The notes under the pieces were generated by a model, which saw only the letters and a list, made by a program, of their open reading frames with translations, ran no database searches and had not been told where the DNA came from. A stretch of DNA of 40,198 nt from the NCBI GenBank assembly GCA_016839915.1, contig JAEOTH010000021.1, positions 1-40,198 on the forward strand. Direction: 5' to 3'. The position numbers and the translations under genes were made by a program. Below, one piece after another: positions 1 to 8,235 of this stretch. Each line of letters starts with the position of its first letter. Position 1 is the stretch's first letter. The DNA is from Promethearchaeota archaeon. Its GTDB lineage: Archaea; Asgardarchaeota; Lokiarchaeia; Sigyniarchaeales; SOKP01.

Positions 1-87
1 TATCTCAATATAATATTTTGTATATAAAAAGTATCAGCTTAATTGTGATCAACAATAAGATTCTTAAATGACCTAACTATCATTTAG

Positions 88-702
88 CTATTCAATTTCT
101 TTAGCTAAGAGTTCTCTCATTTTTGAAGTAATTATATCATATTCTTTTATGGATCTCAAATTTGTAATAATAATTTCTTCAATAAATTCAGTCTTCTTAA
201 AGTAGTTATATTCTAATGTTAAATTAGGATTATTTTCTTTTATTTTTATGAGCCCTCCTTTTAAAAAGAGAAGGATAAAATTTTCAGAAGTTTCCTTTAT
301 TGATCTCTTCTCAGGGTTTATAATTTTAAGTTCAACCGTATTAAAATCATAAAAATTCAAAATACATAATAATTCTTCATCTTTAGTTTTACTTTTAGAA
401 AAAATTTTTCTTTTTATGTTTGTACCTTTAACTTTTTCTTTTGAAATTTCTTCTATGAAATATTCCTCTTCAACTGGTATAACTGCTTTTTTAATCAATG
501 TTTTTGAGTAAACCTCATCGGCACTATGAAATGACTTACCTGATATGAGAGAATTTAAGAAGTTAATAATCTCTCTTAATTCATTTATTTCTAATTTTAA
601 CTCTTCGAGTTGTTCTTTTTTCTTGTAATAAATATTTTGAAGCTTACCTAATATGTGTGATAGCGTCTCAATTTCATTTTCAGAGTCTTCCATTAGTTTC
701 AT
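88..702 (-). CDS. hypothetical coiled-coil protein
   Basis: I do not recognise this 204-residue protein. Residues about 5-55 are rich in Glu, Lys and Leu with heptad-like spacing and look like a coiled coil. The remainder mixes Lys-rich stretches with beta-type segments (for example FILLFLKGGLIKI) and could be a small globular domain. There is no signal peptide, membrane segment or metal-binding Cys/His cluster. The start is the ATG at 702; a second in-frame ATG lies three codons further in. It is divergent from the RimK-like gene, with about 80 bases between their starts. Codon use and A+T content match the neighbours. Coding status is fairly sure, function unknown. Confidence 0.7.
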   Translation of the reverse strand: MKLMEDSENEIETLSHILGKLQNIYYKKKEQLEELKLEINELREIINFLNSLISGKSFHSADEVYSKTLIKKAVIPVEEEYFIEEISKEKVKGTNIKRKIFSKSKTKDEELLCILNFYDFNTVELKIINPEKRSIKETSENFILLFLKGGLIKIKENNPNLTLEYNYFKKTEFIEEIIITNLRSIKEYDIITSKMRELLAKEIE

Positions 703-783
703 ATATGTTTTTTAAGAACTTAAATTTATTTAAAAATTAGTGCTATAGATTAATTAAGTAATTTATTTCAAAGTGAAATTAAA

Positions 784-1656
784 ATGGAATCGATGATAAT
801 AACTCCAAATTCAAAAGACCCAGAAGTTCAACTTCTTACTAAGGAATTGGAATCACGTGGTTATAAAGTTCAGTACTTTATTCCCTCTACAATTAAAGTT
901 GGTATTGGTTTCCAACGTAGCTTCTACCAACAATTTGAATCCCTTAAACCAAAAGCCGCCCTTGTAAGAGGATTTGGGGCAGCAGATACTCAAAAAATAT
1001 TTTTTAGGCTTGATATTTTAAGAGCAATAGAAGAATACAATGTAAAACTAATCAATTCTAGAGAATCGTTAGAGATAGCAAGTGATAAATTTTTAACGTC
1101 AGTTTTTTTAGAAAATTATAATATTCCTACACCAAAAACGATAATTTGCGAAGACCCACATAAAGCTTTAGAAGCTTTTGATGAATTGGGATGCGACTGT
1201 GTCTTAAAGCCTTTATATGGATCAAAAGGAATCGGAATTACTAGATTAAATGATAAGGCCTTTGCAGAAAACGTAATATATACTCTTAATCAATTAAACC
1301 AAGTATTTTATTTACAACAATTTGTTGAACATTACAATCGGGATATTAGAATTTTGGTTTTAGGAGATAGGGTAATCGCTGGAATGTATAGAATTAGTGA
1401 TAGTTGGAAAACCAACATTTATGCTGGAGCAAAAGCAGAGCCCATAGAAATATCAGATGACATGGAAAAACTCGCGGTTAACGCAGCAAAAATAACTAAA
1501 ACTGAAATTGCAGGAGTTGATATAATAGAAAGCGAACAAGGTCTAACTGTATTGGAAGTAAATTCAATTCCCGGATTTACAGCATTACAAAGAGTCAATG
1601 ATATAAATATTGCGAGTGAAATTATTAATTACTTTATAGAAAATGCAGATTCTTAG
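784..1656 (+). CDS. RimK-type ATP-grasp ligase (alpha-L-glutamate ligase family)
   Basis: This 290-residue protein is an ATP-grasp carboxylate-amine ligase of the RimK/LysX/MptN family. Such enzymes activate a carboxylate as acyl phosphate and join it to an amino group. An N-terminal Rossmann-like preATP-grasp domain spans about 1-90. The ATP-grasp fold follows: VLKPLYGSKGIGI near 140-152 supplies the ATP-binding Lys and glycine-rich loop, DIRILVLGDRVIAGMYR near 187-203 is the conserved Arg-rich strand, and VLEVNSIPGFTALQ near 257-270 holds the metal-binding Glu and Asn. Length is normal for the family. Because H4MPT is common in archaea, MptN (coenzyme tail glutamylation) is one possibility, but lysine-biosynthesis or protein-modifying roles cannot be excluded from sequence alone. 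Confidence 0.85.
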   Translation: MESMIITPNSKDPEVQLLTKELESRGYKVQYFIPSTIKVGIGFQRSFYQQFESLKPKAALVRGFGAADTQKIFFRLDILRAIEEYNVKLINSRESLEIASDKFLTSVFLENYNIPTPKTIICEDPHKALEAFDELGCDCVLKPLYGSKGIGITRLNDKAFAENVIYTLNQLNQVFYLQQFVEHYNRDIRILVLGDRVIAGMYRISDSWKTNIYAGAKAEPIEISDDMEKLAVNAAKITKTEIAGVDIIESEQGLTVLEVNSIPGFTALQRVNDINIASEIINYFIENADS

Positions 1657-1718
1657 ATTATTTAACAAGGAAAAGATAAAAAAAAAATTTAAAATTAACT
1701 CGAATAAATATCTGTTCA

Positions 1719-2054
1719 CTATAAATCTTCTATTAACCCAATTAACCCGGCGATAATCACTAAAACACATGCCCAAATTCCTGCACCGAATAGGACTAAT
1801 AATATTGCTAATATGATTAGAACAAGCCAATGGAATGGAATTGGATTATTTGGTCTTAATGCAACCAGAAATGTTAATACAACTATTACTAAACCTATTA
1901 TGAAATTCACAACTTCATGTAATGCGAATATTGGATCAACATATCCGTAGTTCTCAAGGTGAGCAAGCCCTAAGATTAATGTAACTAAGCCCACAATAGC
2001 ACCAATGATCACTAAAAATTTCATTAATTGTTCATTTTTATAATGTTTTGTCAT
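1719..2054 (-). CDS. small integral membrane protein, unknown function
   Basis: This 111-residue protein is almost entirely hydrophobic. I see a segment near 12-30 (FLVIIGAIVGLVTLILGLAH), another near 45-65, and two close to the C-terminus at about 74-90 and 93-107, so three or four transmembrane helices. A conserved-looking HEVVNFIIG stretch lies between the first two. The ATG start follows a short cytoplasmic stretch with Lys and Asn. It converges with the RimK-like gene (63 bases apart) and is divergent from the DUF1028 gene. No family is recognised; it could be a structural or stress-related membrane protein. Confidence 0.65.
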   Translation of the reverse strand: MTKHYKNEQLMKFLVIIGAIVGLVTLILGLAHLENYGYVDPIFALHEVVNFIIGLVIVVLTFLVALRPNNPIPFHWLVLIILAILLVLFGAGIWACVLVIIAGLIGLIEDL

Positions 2055-2152
2055 TATTTTTCATCCGATTTAAAATACTAATTTTTATTAATTTTTCAAA
2101 TTATAAAAGAATTTAAGATTTTTTTTTTCTGAAATGTCAAACATTATAAAAA

Positions 2153-3142
2153 GTGAATAATAAAACTTTATTTAATATTTTAACCGATTTATTAAATATG
2201 ATTCAAAAATATAATCATTTTAGTAATAATGCTCTTGCACATACTTATTCTATCGTTGCTAGAAACCCTAAAACTGGAGAAATGGGTATTGGAGTGCAAA
2301 GTCACTGGTTTTCAGTAGGGAGTGTTGTTTCATGGGGAGAAGCTGGAGTGGGCGTTGTAGCGACACAATCTTTAGTTAATAAATCGTTTGGGTTACGAGG
2401 ACTTGATTTATTAAAACAAGGGAAGACACCTAAAGAATCTATAGAGATCCTTCTCTCTGATGATGAGGGGGGGGATGTAAGACAGGTTTCTATTTTAGAT
2501 GCTGAAGGTAGGGTGGCTACACATACAGGCTCAAAATGTATAAAACATGCGGGTCATAGAGTAGGTGAGAACTTTTCTGTTCAAGCAAACATGATGCTTT
2601 CAGATCAAGTGTGGCCTAGTATGGTAGAGGCTTTCGTAGAATACAATAAACTTCCATTACCTGAGCAAATTGTCAAATGTTTAGAGGCTGCAGAATCAGC
2701 TGGTGGGGATTTAAGAGGGAGACAATCCGCTGCCCTATTAATAGTTTCAGGTCAAGCACCAGAAAATAAATGGGAGGATCCTATTATAGATCTCAGGGTA
2801 GAAGATCATCCAGAACCATTAGAAGAGATAAACAGATTATTAAAAGTGTGGCGGGCATACGAGCATATGAATAATGGTGATCTTGCGATTGAAAAAGGAA
2901 ATATGGGTAAAGCACTTGAAGAGTATAATGCTGCTATGAAAAAATTTCCAGATAATCTTGAAATGAAGTACTGGACAGCTGTTTCCTTAGCTAATGAAAA
3001 TAAATTAGAAGAGGCATTAGTCTTGTTTAAAAATGTATTTAAGAAAGACAAAAATTGGCGTTTACTTACAGAAAGACTTCCTCATTCAGAATTATTAAAT
3101 ATTAATGAAGAAGATTTGAAAAAGATCTTGTCATTGAAATAA
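2153..3142 (+). CDS. DUF1028 family protein with C-terminal TPR repeats
   Basis: Residues about 30-215 match the DUF1028 family, an Ntn-hydrolase-like fold of unknown substrate: HTYSIVARNPKTGEMGIGVQS, then SWGEAGVGVVATQSLVN, then GLDLLKQGKTP, and RQVSILDAEGRVATHTG. Residues about 225-305 form two TPR-like helical pairs (GNMGKALEEYNAAMKKFPDN and ENKLEEALVLFKNV), a tail seen in several members of this family. The GTG at 2153 gives 329 residues. The in-frame ATG at 2198 would give a start closer to the family's usual one (MTxSIVAR), and neither has a clear Shine-Dalgarno, so the true start is unsettled. It stands alone between a leftward gene and a small ORF. Confidence 0.85.
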   Translation: MNNKTLFNILTDLLNMIQKYNHFSNNALAHTYSIVARNPKTGEMGIGVQSHWFSVGSVVSWGEAGVGVVATQSLVNKSFGLRGLDLLKQGKTPKESIEILLSDDEGGDVRQVSILDAEGRVATHTGSKCIKHAGHRVGENFSVQANMMLSDQVWPSMVEAFVEYNKLPLPEQIVKCLEAAESAGGDLRGRQSAALLIVSGQAPENKWEDPIIDLRVEDHPEPLEEINRLLKVWRAYEHMNNGDLAIEKGNMGKALEEYNAAMKKFPDNLEMKYWTAVSLANENKLEEALVLFKNVFKKDKNWRLLTERLPHSELLNINEEDLKKILSLK

Positions 3143-3208
3143 TATCATCAATCAAATAATACCGTGATATTTTTGTGTTTTATATAAGATTATGAATGAA
3201 AAAAAAAT

Positions 3209-3379
3209 GTGATTGAGGAAAAAATAACACGTTATAAAAATGGAATTGCTATTGCAAAAAAGCTATCTAAAAATCGGTATGCCGATCATAATTATTATAA
3301 TAATGTAATTTCCAAATTTCAAAATATTTTAAAATTCTATGAAGATCTAAAAGTTTGGAAAGATTTCTCAAAAAAATAA
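3209..3379 (+). CDS. possible small protein (56 aa)
   Basis: A 56-codon frame starts with GTG at 3209 and ends with TAA at 3377-3379. The predicted product begins MIEEKITRYKNGIAIAKKL and ends FYEDLKVWKDFSKK. It is Lys/Tyr/Asn-rich and predicted helical, with no metal site or membrane segment. It lies 66 bases after the DUF1028-TPR gene on the same strand and could be co-transcribed. An in-frame stop just upstream rules out a longer form. There is no convincing Shine-Dalgarno, so this is a possible gene only. Confidence 0.35.
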   Translation: MIEEKITRYKNGIAIAKKLSKNRYADHNYYNNVISKFQNILKFYEDLKVWKDFSKK

Positions 3380-3384
3380 CATTA

Positions 3385-3990
3385 TTAAATATCAGCTTGA
3401 AGTAAATTTAAGTTAAATTCCTTTCTTAATATTTCAAACATTTTATGCATAGGTAAGCCAATTACATTAGTTGATGATCCATTAATATTTTTTATAAACA
3501 AGCTTGCTTTGTCTCTTATTGAATAAGCTCCAGCTCTTCCTTTCCATTCGCCATTTTTAATATACAGTTTAAGCTCTTTATCAGAAAGATTTATAAATTG
3601 AACATTTGTCTTAACAGTATCAACGATTATTTTTGGATTATTAGTTTCAGTAATCGCTATTCCTGTTATTAATTCGTGAGTCCTTCCGTTTAATTTTTTA
3701 AGTATTTTGAATGCTTCTTCTTCATCCTGAGCTTTCCCGATAATTTCTCCGTCCAATAATACTACAGTATCGGCACCAATAATTATTGCATCTAACTCAT
3801 CTTCAATTTTATTTTTTGCGAACATTGCTTTTGTTTTTGCAAGTTCTTTTACTAGATGATACGCGTCTGAAACCATTTCTTTAAATTTATCCTCGTCAAG
3901 TTTGGTATCAAAGGTTTTGAATGAAATTTTTGCTCTTTTAAGAATTTCCCCGCGATCAATGGATTTTGAAGCTAATATAATTTCTTTCAT
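3385..3990 (-). CDS. maf: Maf-like nucleoside triphosphate pyrophosphatase
   Basis: Maf/YhdE/YceF-type house-cleaning pyrophosphatases hydrolyse non-canonical or excess NTPs to NMP and pyrophosphate. The 201-residue length is typical. The N-terminal ILASKSIDRGEILKRA (4-19) corresponds to the family's LASxSPRRxELL motif with a divergent SIDRGE core. IIIGADTVVLLDGEIIGKA (69-87) carries the catalytic Asp in ADTVV, KKLNGRTHELITGIAI follows, and GRAGAYSIRDKASLFIKNINGSSTNVIGLP closes the active site. Substrate preference (dTTP/UTP/CTP or m7GTP) cannot be read from the sequence. It is convergent with the small ORF upstream of it and has its own promoter region to the right. Confidence 0.9.
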   Translation of the reverse strand: MKEIILASKSIDRGEILKRAKISFKTFDTKLDEDKFKEMVSDAYHLVKELAKTKAMFAKNKIEDELDAIIIGADTVVLLDGEIIGKAQDEEEAFKILKKLNGRTHELITGIAITETNNPKIIVDTVKTNVQFINLSDKELKLYIKNGEWKGRAGAYSIRDKASLFIKNINGSSTNVIGLPMHKMFEILRKEFNLNLLQADI

Positions 3991-4164
3991 ATTCCCTTTT
4001 TCTTAGAATTGAAAACTAACAATAAATTATAAGTTCATTTTTTTTGTGTATTTTATTATTTTAGTTATTTTAAACTTTATAATATCTTTTCTGTTGAAGA
4101 AACATATATTTAATTAATTTAGATAACCAACTATATAATAATTACATTTAAGGTTATCAAAATT

Positions 4165-5268
4165 ATGGAATATTTTCCTCTTTGGTATTTTTTAGTTTTA
4201 TTATCCTTTTTCTTTATTCTTTTCATTTATATGCATTTTTCGTATAAACCAGATATCCTAAATAATATATTTGGACTCGGTTCGTTATTTTTTGTATTTA
4301 TTCACATATTAATATTTGTTTTATTGATGAATCAAGATAAAGGGCTCCAACCTTTTTTCGTTCCTTTATGGCTTATGGTTTTAGGGATCCCATTAATCAT
4401 TGTAGGTGTTTTAATTCTAATCTCTACAGTCGTAGTTTTTTTTTTTAGAAAAATTGTTAAGAAAGATGTAGTAAAACTATTTAATAAGGTGGAGGAAAAG
4501 CGTAAAATTTGGAGTAAGGCTAAGAAAGATACGTTTAGAAAACTCAATCATATTTTAATATTTTTAGGACTTCTAATAATTTGGTTTATTGGATTATTTC
4601 TTGTCAAGTCTTTTACTGGGACTTCAGCTGGAATGATTCCTGAAGAAAATAACATGCTTCTAATATACATAAGAATAATGAGCGAACCAAATTTGATTCC
4701 GGATGTTCTTTTTTCATTTGGTTGGTTTTATTACCTCTTATTTTTCTTTTTTTACATCCTATGTTTATTTATGTTTGCTAATGAAATTACTAGAAAATCT
4801 AGTTTTCTTAATTTTCCTTTTAATATTTTTCCTAAACTATACCTTTCTAATGAAGAAAATCAAAGCTATGGGACTTATCTATATTTTGCGATTGGTCAAA
4901 TGTTTGCAGCGTTTACTTGTCCTCCGATGATATTTTTTGCTATATTAGGGATTAGTTCGATTAGTGATTTAATGACAAGTCAAGTTGGTATAAGATATGG
5001 AAAAAGTCATATATTATGGAACAAAAATAAGACGTGGGAGGGGACCATTGCTGGAATTATTACGACTTTTTTAATTTGCTTTTTTTTTGTTGGAGTGTTT
5101 TGGAGTTTAATTTTTACTTATTTATTTTTAGCATTTGACATTATCACTGACAAACCAATTAAACTTTCAGATAATCTTCTAATCCCGATTGGTTGTAGTG
5201 TGGCGTATTTTTTAATCAGATTTATTTTTAATCTTAATTATTATTCCATTATAATAAATTGGATATAA
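4165..5268 (+). CDS. membrane CTP-transferase/dolichol-kinase-like protein
   Basis: A 367-residue polytopic membrane protein with about eight to nine hydrophobic segments. After a cytosolic charged loop (95-128), FRKLNHI (124-130) resembles the RKxxH motif that opens the COG0170 (SEC59/VTE5) fold. The CDP/CTP-binding signature follows: S263-S266-D268 in a membrane helix, then GIRYGK (275-280), NKTWEGTIAG (288-297) and DNLLIP (336-341). This order is shared by dolichol and phytol kinases and CTP:phosphatidate cytidylyltransferases. The likely role is CTP-dependent activation of a polyprenol or ether lipid at the membrane. It lies 67 bases upstream of a second member of the same superfamily. 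Superfamily assignment is fairly sure, substrate unknown. Confidence 0.7.
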   Translation: MEYFPLWYFLVLLSFFFILFIYMHFSYKPDILNNIFGLGSLFFVFIHILIFVLLMNQDKGLQPFFVPLWLMVLGIPLIIVGVLILISTVVVFFFRKIVKKDVVKLFNKVEEKRKIWSKAKKDTFRKLNHILIFLGLLIIWFIGLFLVKSFTGTSAGMIPEENNMLLIYIRIMSEPNLIPDVLFSFGWFYYLLFFFFYILCLFMFANEITRKSSFLNFPFNIFPKLYLSNEENQSYGTYLYFAIGQMFAAFTCPPMIFFAILGISSISDLMTSQVGIRYGKSHILWNKNKTWEGTIAGIITTFLICFFFVGVFWSLIFTYLFLAFDIITDKPIKLSDNLLIPIGCSVAYFLIRFIFNLNYYSIIINWI

Positions 5269-5335
5269 ATTTGAATTAGAAGTTCTAATAAAAGCAGAAA
5301 AAATTTTAAATCATTCACTCTTAAAGGTTTGCAAT

Positions 5336-6367
5336 ATGTATTTTATAGCTACAAGCTTAATCTTAATTGGATATTTTGTTTTAACATTAGCATATACAAT
5401 AAAAAGAAGAAAGCGAAAAATTGAAAATAAATTATTTGCAAATGAAATTTTGATCGCTTTATTATTTTTAATGGCTGGAGTTCTGTTTCCCTTTATCTAT
5501 CAATATCATTCACCTAATCTGAGTCAATATTCATTGGATTTTTTATGGTTATTTACGTCTGTCTTTTTTTTAATTGAAATGGGTATATGGGCACTAACTT
5601 TAATATATAATACTGCAATTTCAAAAAGAAATCCTGAGATTATGGCAGAAAGAGATTACAATAAATTTTGTAATGAATTTAATAAAAATTGGACTGAAGA
5701 CTTGAAAAGTGAGCTTGGGCGTAAATTTCTTCACCTTTTTACCTGTTTTGTTATATTTTTCTTTTGGACATTAGGGACAATCCTTAATGATTTAGGTATT
5801 TTAATTCAATGGGGATTAAATAATTATAGCTTTTCATACTGGTTAACAATCACTGTAGGATTCGGATTTGTTATAATGTTTCAAGTTGCTGATTTAGCAC
5901 GACTGAATGTATTTTACAGTCTTCCCAATTGGGCTAAACATTGGTATCAAGATATGAAACAGAGTGAATTAAACACATTTATAGCATCTACACCCCTAGT
6001 TCTATCTTTCGTTCCTTTCCTGTTCGCACCTTTTCCAATTTTTGCATCTGTTGCCCTAATAACTACAGGAGCTGATGCTGTAGCGTGTTTAATAGGAAAA
6101 AAATATGGAAAGCACAATCTCAAAACAAACTCTAAAAAAACAGTTGAAGGCTTTATCGCAGGAGGCTTTACAACATTCATAATTGTCTTTGTAATTTCGT
6201 TATTATATCATTCATGGATGCCTATAGCTATCGAAAAAATAATTACTATGAGTTTTTTAGCTGTTTTTTTATTTATGTTAATAGATGCTTATGCCAAGAA
6301 TATTTCTGATAATATATTAAATCCCTTATTGACTGGTTTTGGTATGTGGATAATATATCTAATCTAA
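5336..6367 (+). CDS. membrane CTP-transferase/dolichol-kinase-like protein, second copy
   Basis: 343 residues with about eight membrane segments. LGRKFLHLF (127-135) matches the RKxxH start of the SEC59/VTE5-type fold. TTGADAVACLIGKKYGKHNL (243-262) supplies the conserved Asp and GxxxGK, SKKTVEGFIAG (266-276) the KTxEG motif, and SDNILNP (324-330) the closing DNxxxP motif. A hydrophilic insert with an unusual Asn/Glu/Lys-rich loop spans about 95-128. It is the downstream neighbour of the 4165-5268 gene and the two share motif order but little else, so they are divergent paralogs rather than a recent duplication. Candidate roles are polyprenol or geranylgeraniol kinase, or CDP-lipid synthesis. 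Confidence 0.75.
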   Translation: MYFIATSLILIGYFVLTLAYTIKRRKRKIENKLFANEILIALLFLMAGVLFPFIYQYHSPNLSQYSLDFLWLFTSVFFLIEMGIWALTLIYNTAISKRNPEIMAERDYNKFCNEFNKNWTEDLKSELGRKFLHLFTCFVIFFFWTLGTILNDLGILIQWGLNNYSFSYWLTITVGFGFVIMFQVADLARLNVFYSLPNWAKHWYQDMKQSELNTFIASTPLVLSFVPFLFAPFPIFASVALITTGADAVACLIGKKYGKHNLKTNSKKTVEGFIAGGFTTFIIVFVISLLYHSWMPIAIEKIITMSFLAVFLFMLIDAYAKNISDNILNPLLTGFGMWIIYLI

Positions 6368-6387
6368 AGTAATTATAATTTTTGTGG

Positions 6388-6678
6388 TTATCCCCCAAAA
6401 TAAACATATATAAAAACAATCTGGTCTCCATCTTTCAAATTAGTTTCCAAAAATTTATCATGTTGATAACTCCTCCCATTAATAATGATAGATAGGAGTT
6501 TGTTAAATTTTCCCATCTCTCCATTTTCCCACACTAAATCTGTAAATTTTCTTCCAAATTTCTGTTCAAAGTATTCTATTAATTCAAGTAAAGTCAAATC
6601 TTTATCGAATTCAAATATTTCAAAAAGCATTTTAGTTACCTCATTAAATGGTGGAGAAAATTCAAGATTTAATTTCAT
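6388..6678 (-). CDS. MoaD/ThiS-like ubiquitin-fold protein ending in Gly-Gly
   Basis: This 96-residue protein has the order expected of the beta-grasp sulfur-carrier fold: MKLNLEFSPPFNEV at the N-terminus, the helix-forming TLLELIEYFEQKFG (34-47), SIIINGR near 63-69, then LKDGDQIVFIYVYFGG at the C-terminus. The NGR..LxxGDxIxxxxxxxGG pattern is diagnostic of MoaD, ThiS and the archaeal SAMP modifiers. The terminal Gly-Gly would be adenylated by an E1-like enzyme and either carry sulfur (molybdopterin, tRNA thiolation) or be conjugated to proteins. No E1, MoaE or ThiF gene is nearby, so the role is open. It converges with the dolichol-kinase-like gene, 20 bases away. Confidence 0.8.
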   Translation of the reverse strand: MKLNLEFSPPFNEVTKMLFEIFEFDKDLTLLELIEYFEQKFGRKFTDLVWENGEMGKFNKLLSIIINGRSYQHDKFLETNLKDGDQIVFIYVYFGG

Positions 6679-6795
6679 GTTTCAAAAAAACCCTTCAATT
6701 CACTTAGCTTAGGAATTTAAAGTAATCAAATTATTAAAAATTTGATCCTAATAATTAATAAAAATAAAGAAGAAATTTAAAATAGTAAATTACAT

Positions 6796-6969
6796 TTAAT
6801 CATCGTCAGACGCTTCTTTAATTGCTTTTTTGACCCCTTTCTTAACACTACCTTTTTTAACTGTTTTTTTTACGCCTTTTCCCGCTGCTTCAGAACCTGT
6901 AACTTCCTCAACAATTCCTCCGGCGACTTTTGCGAAACCTTTCTTTAATTTTTTACCGAAACCACCCAT
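6796..6969 (-). CDS. small Lys/Gly/Ala-rich basic protein (57 aa)
   Basis: A 57-codon frame runs from ATG at 6969 to TAA at 6796-6798. The product starts MGGFGKKLKKGFAKVAGGIV and ends KKAIKEASDDD. It has 15 Lys, clustered in KKxxKK pairs and interrupted by Val, Ala and Gly, so two amphipathic cationic helices are plausible, followed by an acidic tail. This composition is unlike random A+T-rich sequence: Gly and Ala codons with G/C bases recur at regular positions. It could bind nucleic acid or membranes. A T-rich, gene-free upstream region (6970-7223) separates it from thymidylate synthase, and it is divergent from that gene. No family is recognised. Confidence 0.6.
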   Translation of the reverse strand: MGGFGKKLKKGFAKVAGGIVEEVTGSEAAGKGVKKTVKKGSVKKGVKKAIKEASDDD

Positions 6970-7223
6970 ATTGTTTCACTTTCTCATTAATTATGTTTTT
7001 AGTTAATATAAATATATTCTTATATTAAAATAATGTAAATTTAGGTTTTTTAAATATTCGGATGATTGTTAAATAATTTTTCTCAATTTAGATAACCCCT
7101 GTAATAAAAATTTTTGATACTCTTTAGAATTTTATTAAAAAATTAACAAATAAATACTAATATAGTAAATAGTAAAGATCAGTATTATTCTAATTTGAAA
7201 AAACTCATAGATAATTTTCAAAT

Positions 7224-8228
7224 ATGGCTAAAGTGTTTTTCATTTCTAAAAAGAATATTGGAGATGCATGGCTTTCTGCTATTGGTAAAGTTTTATTTAA
7301 TGGTGATAATATCAAAACTGAATATGATAAGCCAGAAGATCCACCTTCGAAAGATGCTACAGTTTTAATAGAAATTACAGATCCATTTAGTAGTCCCATT
7401 AGGCGCAAAGATAAAATCATGAAAATAACTTCAAAATTCGGAAATTCTTATGAAGTATATGGTAGTTTAGCAGATACCTATCTAATCGGTTCCATTCAAA
7501 GTGGGTATATTGAGGAAATCTTGGATGGAGTAAACGATAATTTATTAAGTGAGTCTGGCGTAAGCTTTCCGTACTCTTATCATGACAGGATTTACAATTA
7601 TGCTCCATTCTCTCTGGAAGACACAATACATAAAAATTATGATCTCAAAATTATCGATAATAATTTCGTTAAAAAACATCAAAAGCTGTTAAAAGCTGAA
7701 AAAATCATTAAAACTCCCGCGTCTAATATCTGGAAATTGAAAAATGGTGTTGAATTTGATTTGGATAAAAAGATATCAGAACAAATTGGAATTGAAGAAA
7801 TTCCTATAGCATTATTTGATTTCCCTCGAATAAATCAAATTCAATACATTATAAAGAAATTAAAAGAAAGACCATATAGTCGGAGGGCGCAAGCTATTAC
7901 ATGGAGACCACTAGTTGATCCCTTTCACATAGATCCTCCTTGTCTTCAAAGGATTTACATGCGGATAAAGGAAAATAAATTAATGATGCAAACGACATGG
8001 AGAAGCAGGGATCTTTTTAGAGCATGGGAAGCGAATGTAAATGGTATGATTAGAATTCAAAAATATGTTGCTGATCAGCTAGGAGTAGAGATAGGCCATT
8101 ATATAGATTTTAGTAATTCGCTTCATATTTATGGAAATACGATTACTGAAGTAGAGGACATGTTAAATCGGATGAAAAATAGAGGAGAGCTTCCAGAAGA
8201 AGTTATGAAATTAATGTCCACCAAATAA
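7224..8228 (+). CDS. thyA: thymidylate synthase, archaeal type
   Basis: The C-terminal half carries the thymidylate synthase fold, which methylates dUMP to dTMP using a reduced folate or pterin. RPYSRRAQAITW (216-227) binds phosphate, DPPCLQ (238-242) contains the catalytic Cys240, TTWRSRDLFRAWEANVNG (257-274) supplies the Arg phosphate ligands and the substrate Asn, and SNSLHIYG (297-304) ends the active site. The N-terminal 190 residues are divergent, as in the archaeal branch where the folate site is poorly conserved and a methanopterin-type donor is suspected. 334 residues is long compared with bacterial ThyA (about 264). It converges with the TatD gene (8 bases apart). Confidence 0.9.
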   Translation: MAKVFFISKKNIGDAWLSAIGKVLFNGDNIKTEYDKPEDPPSKDATVLIEITDPFSSPIRRKDKIMKITSKFGNSYEVYGSLADTYLIGSIQSGYIEEILDGVNDNLLSESGVSFPYSYHDRIYNYAPFSLEDTIHKNYDLKIIDNNFVKKHQKLLKAEKIIKTPASNIWKLKNGVEFDLDKKISEQIGIEEIPIALFDFPRINQIQYIIKKLKERPYSRRAQAITWRPLVDPFHIDPPCLQRIYMRIKENKLMMQTTWRSRDLFRAWEANVNGMIRIQKYVADQLGVEIGHYIDFSNSLHIYGNTITEVEDMLNRMKNRGELPEEVMKLMSTK

Positions 8229-8235
8229 AGCCAAT

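Noticed and set aside
1585-1830. Minus-strand frame overlapping the RimK-like gene and the small membrane gene
   Set aside because: It is antisense to a well supported enzyme and lacks any recognisable pattern.
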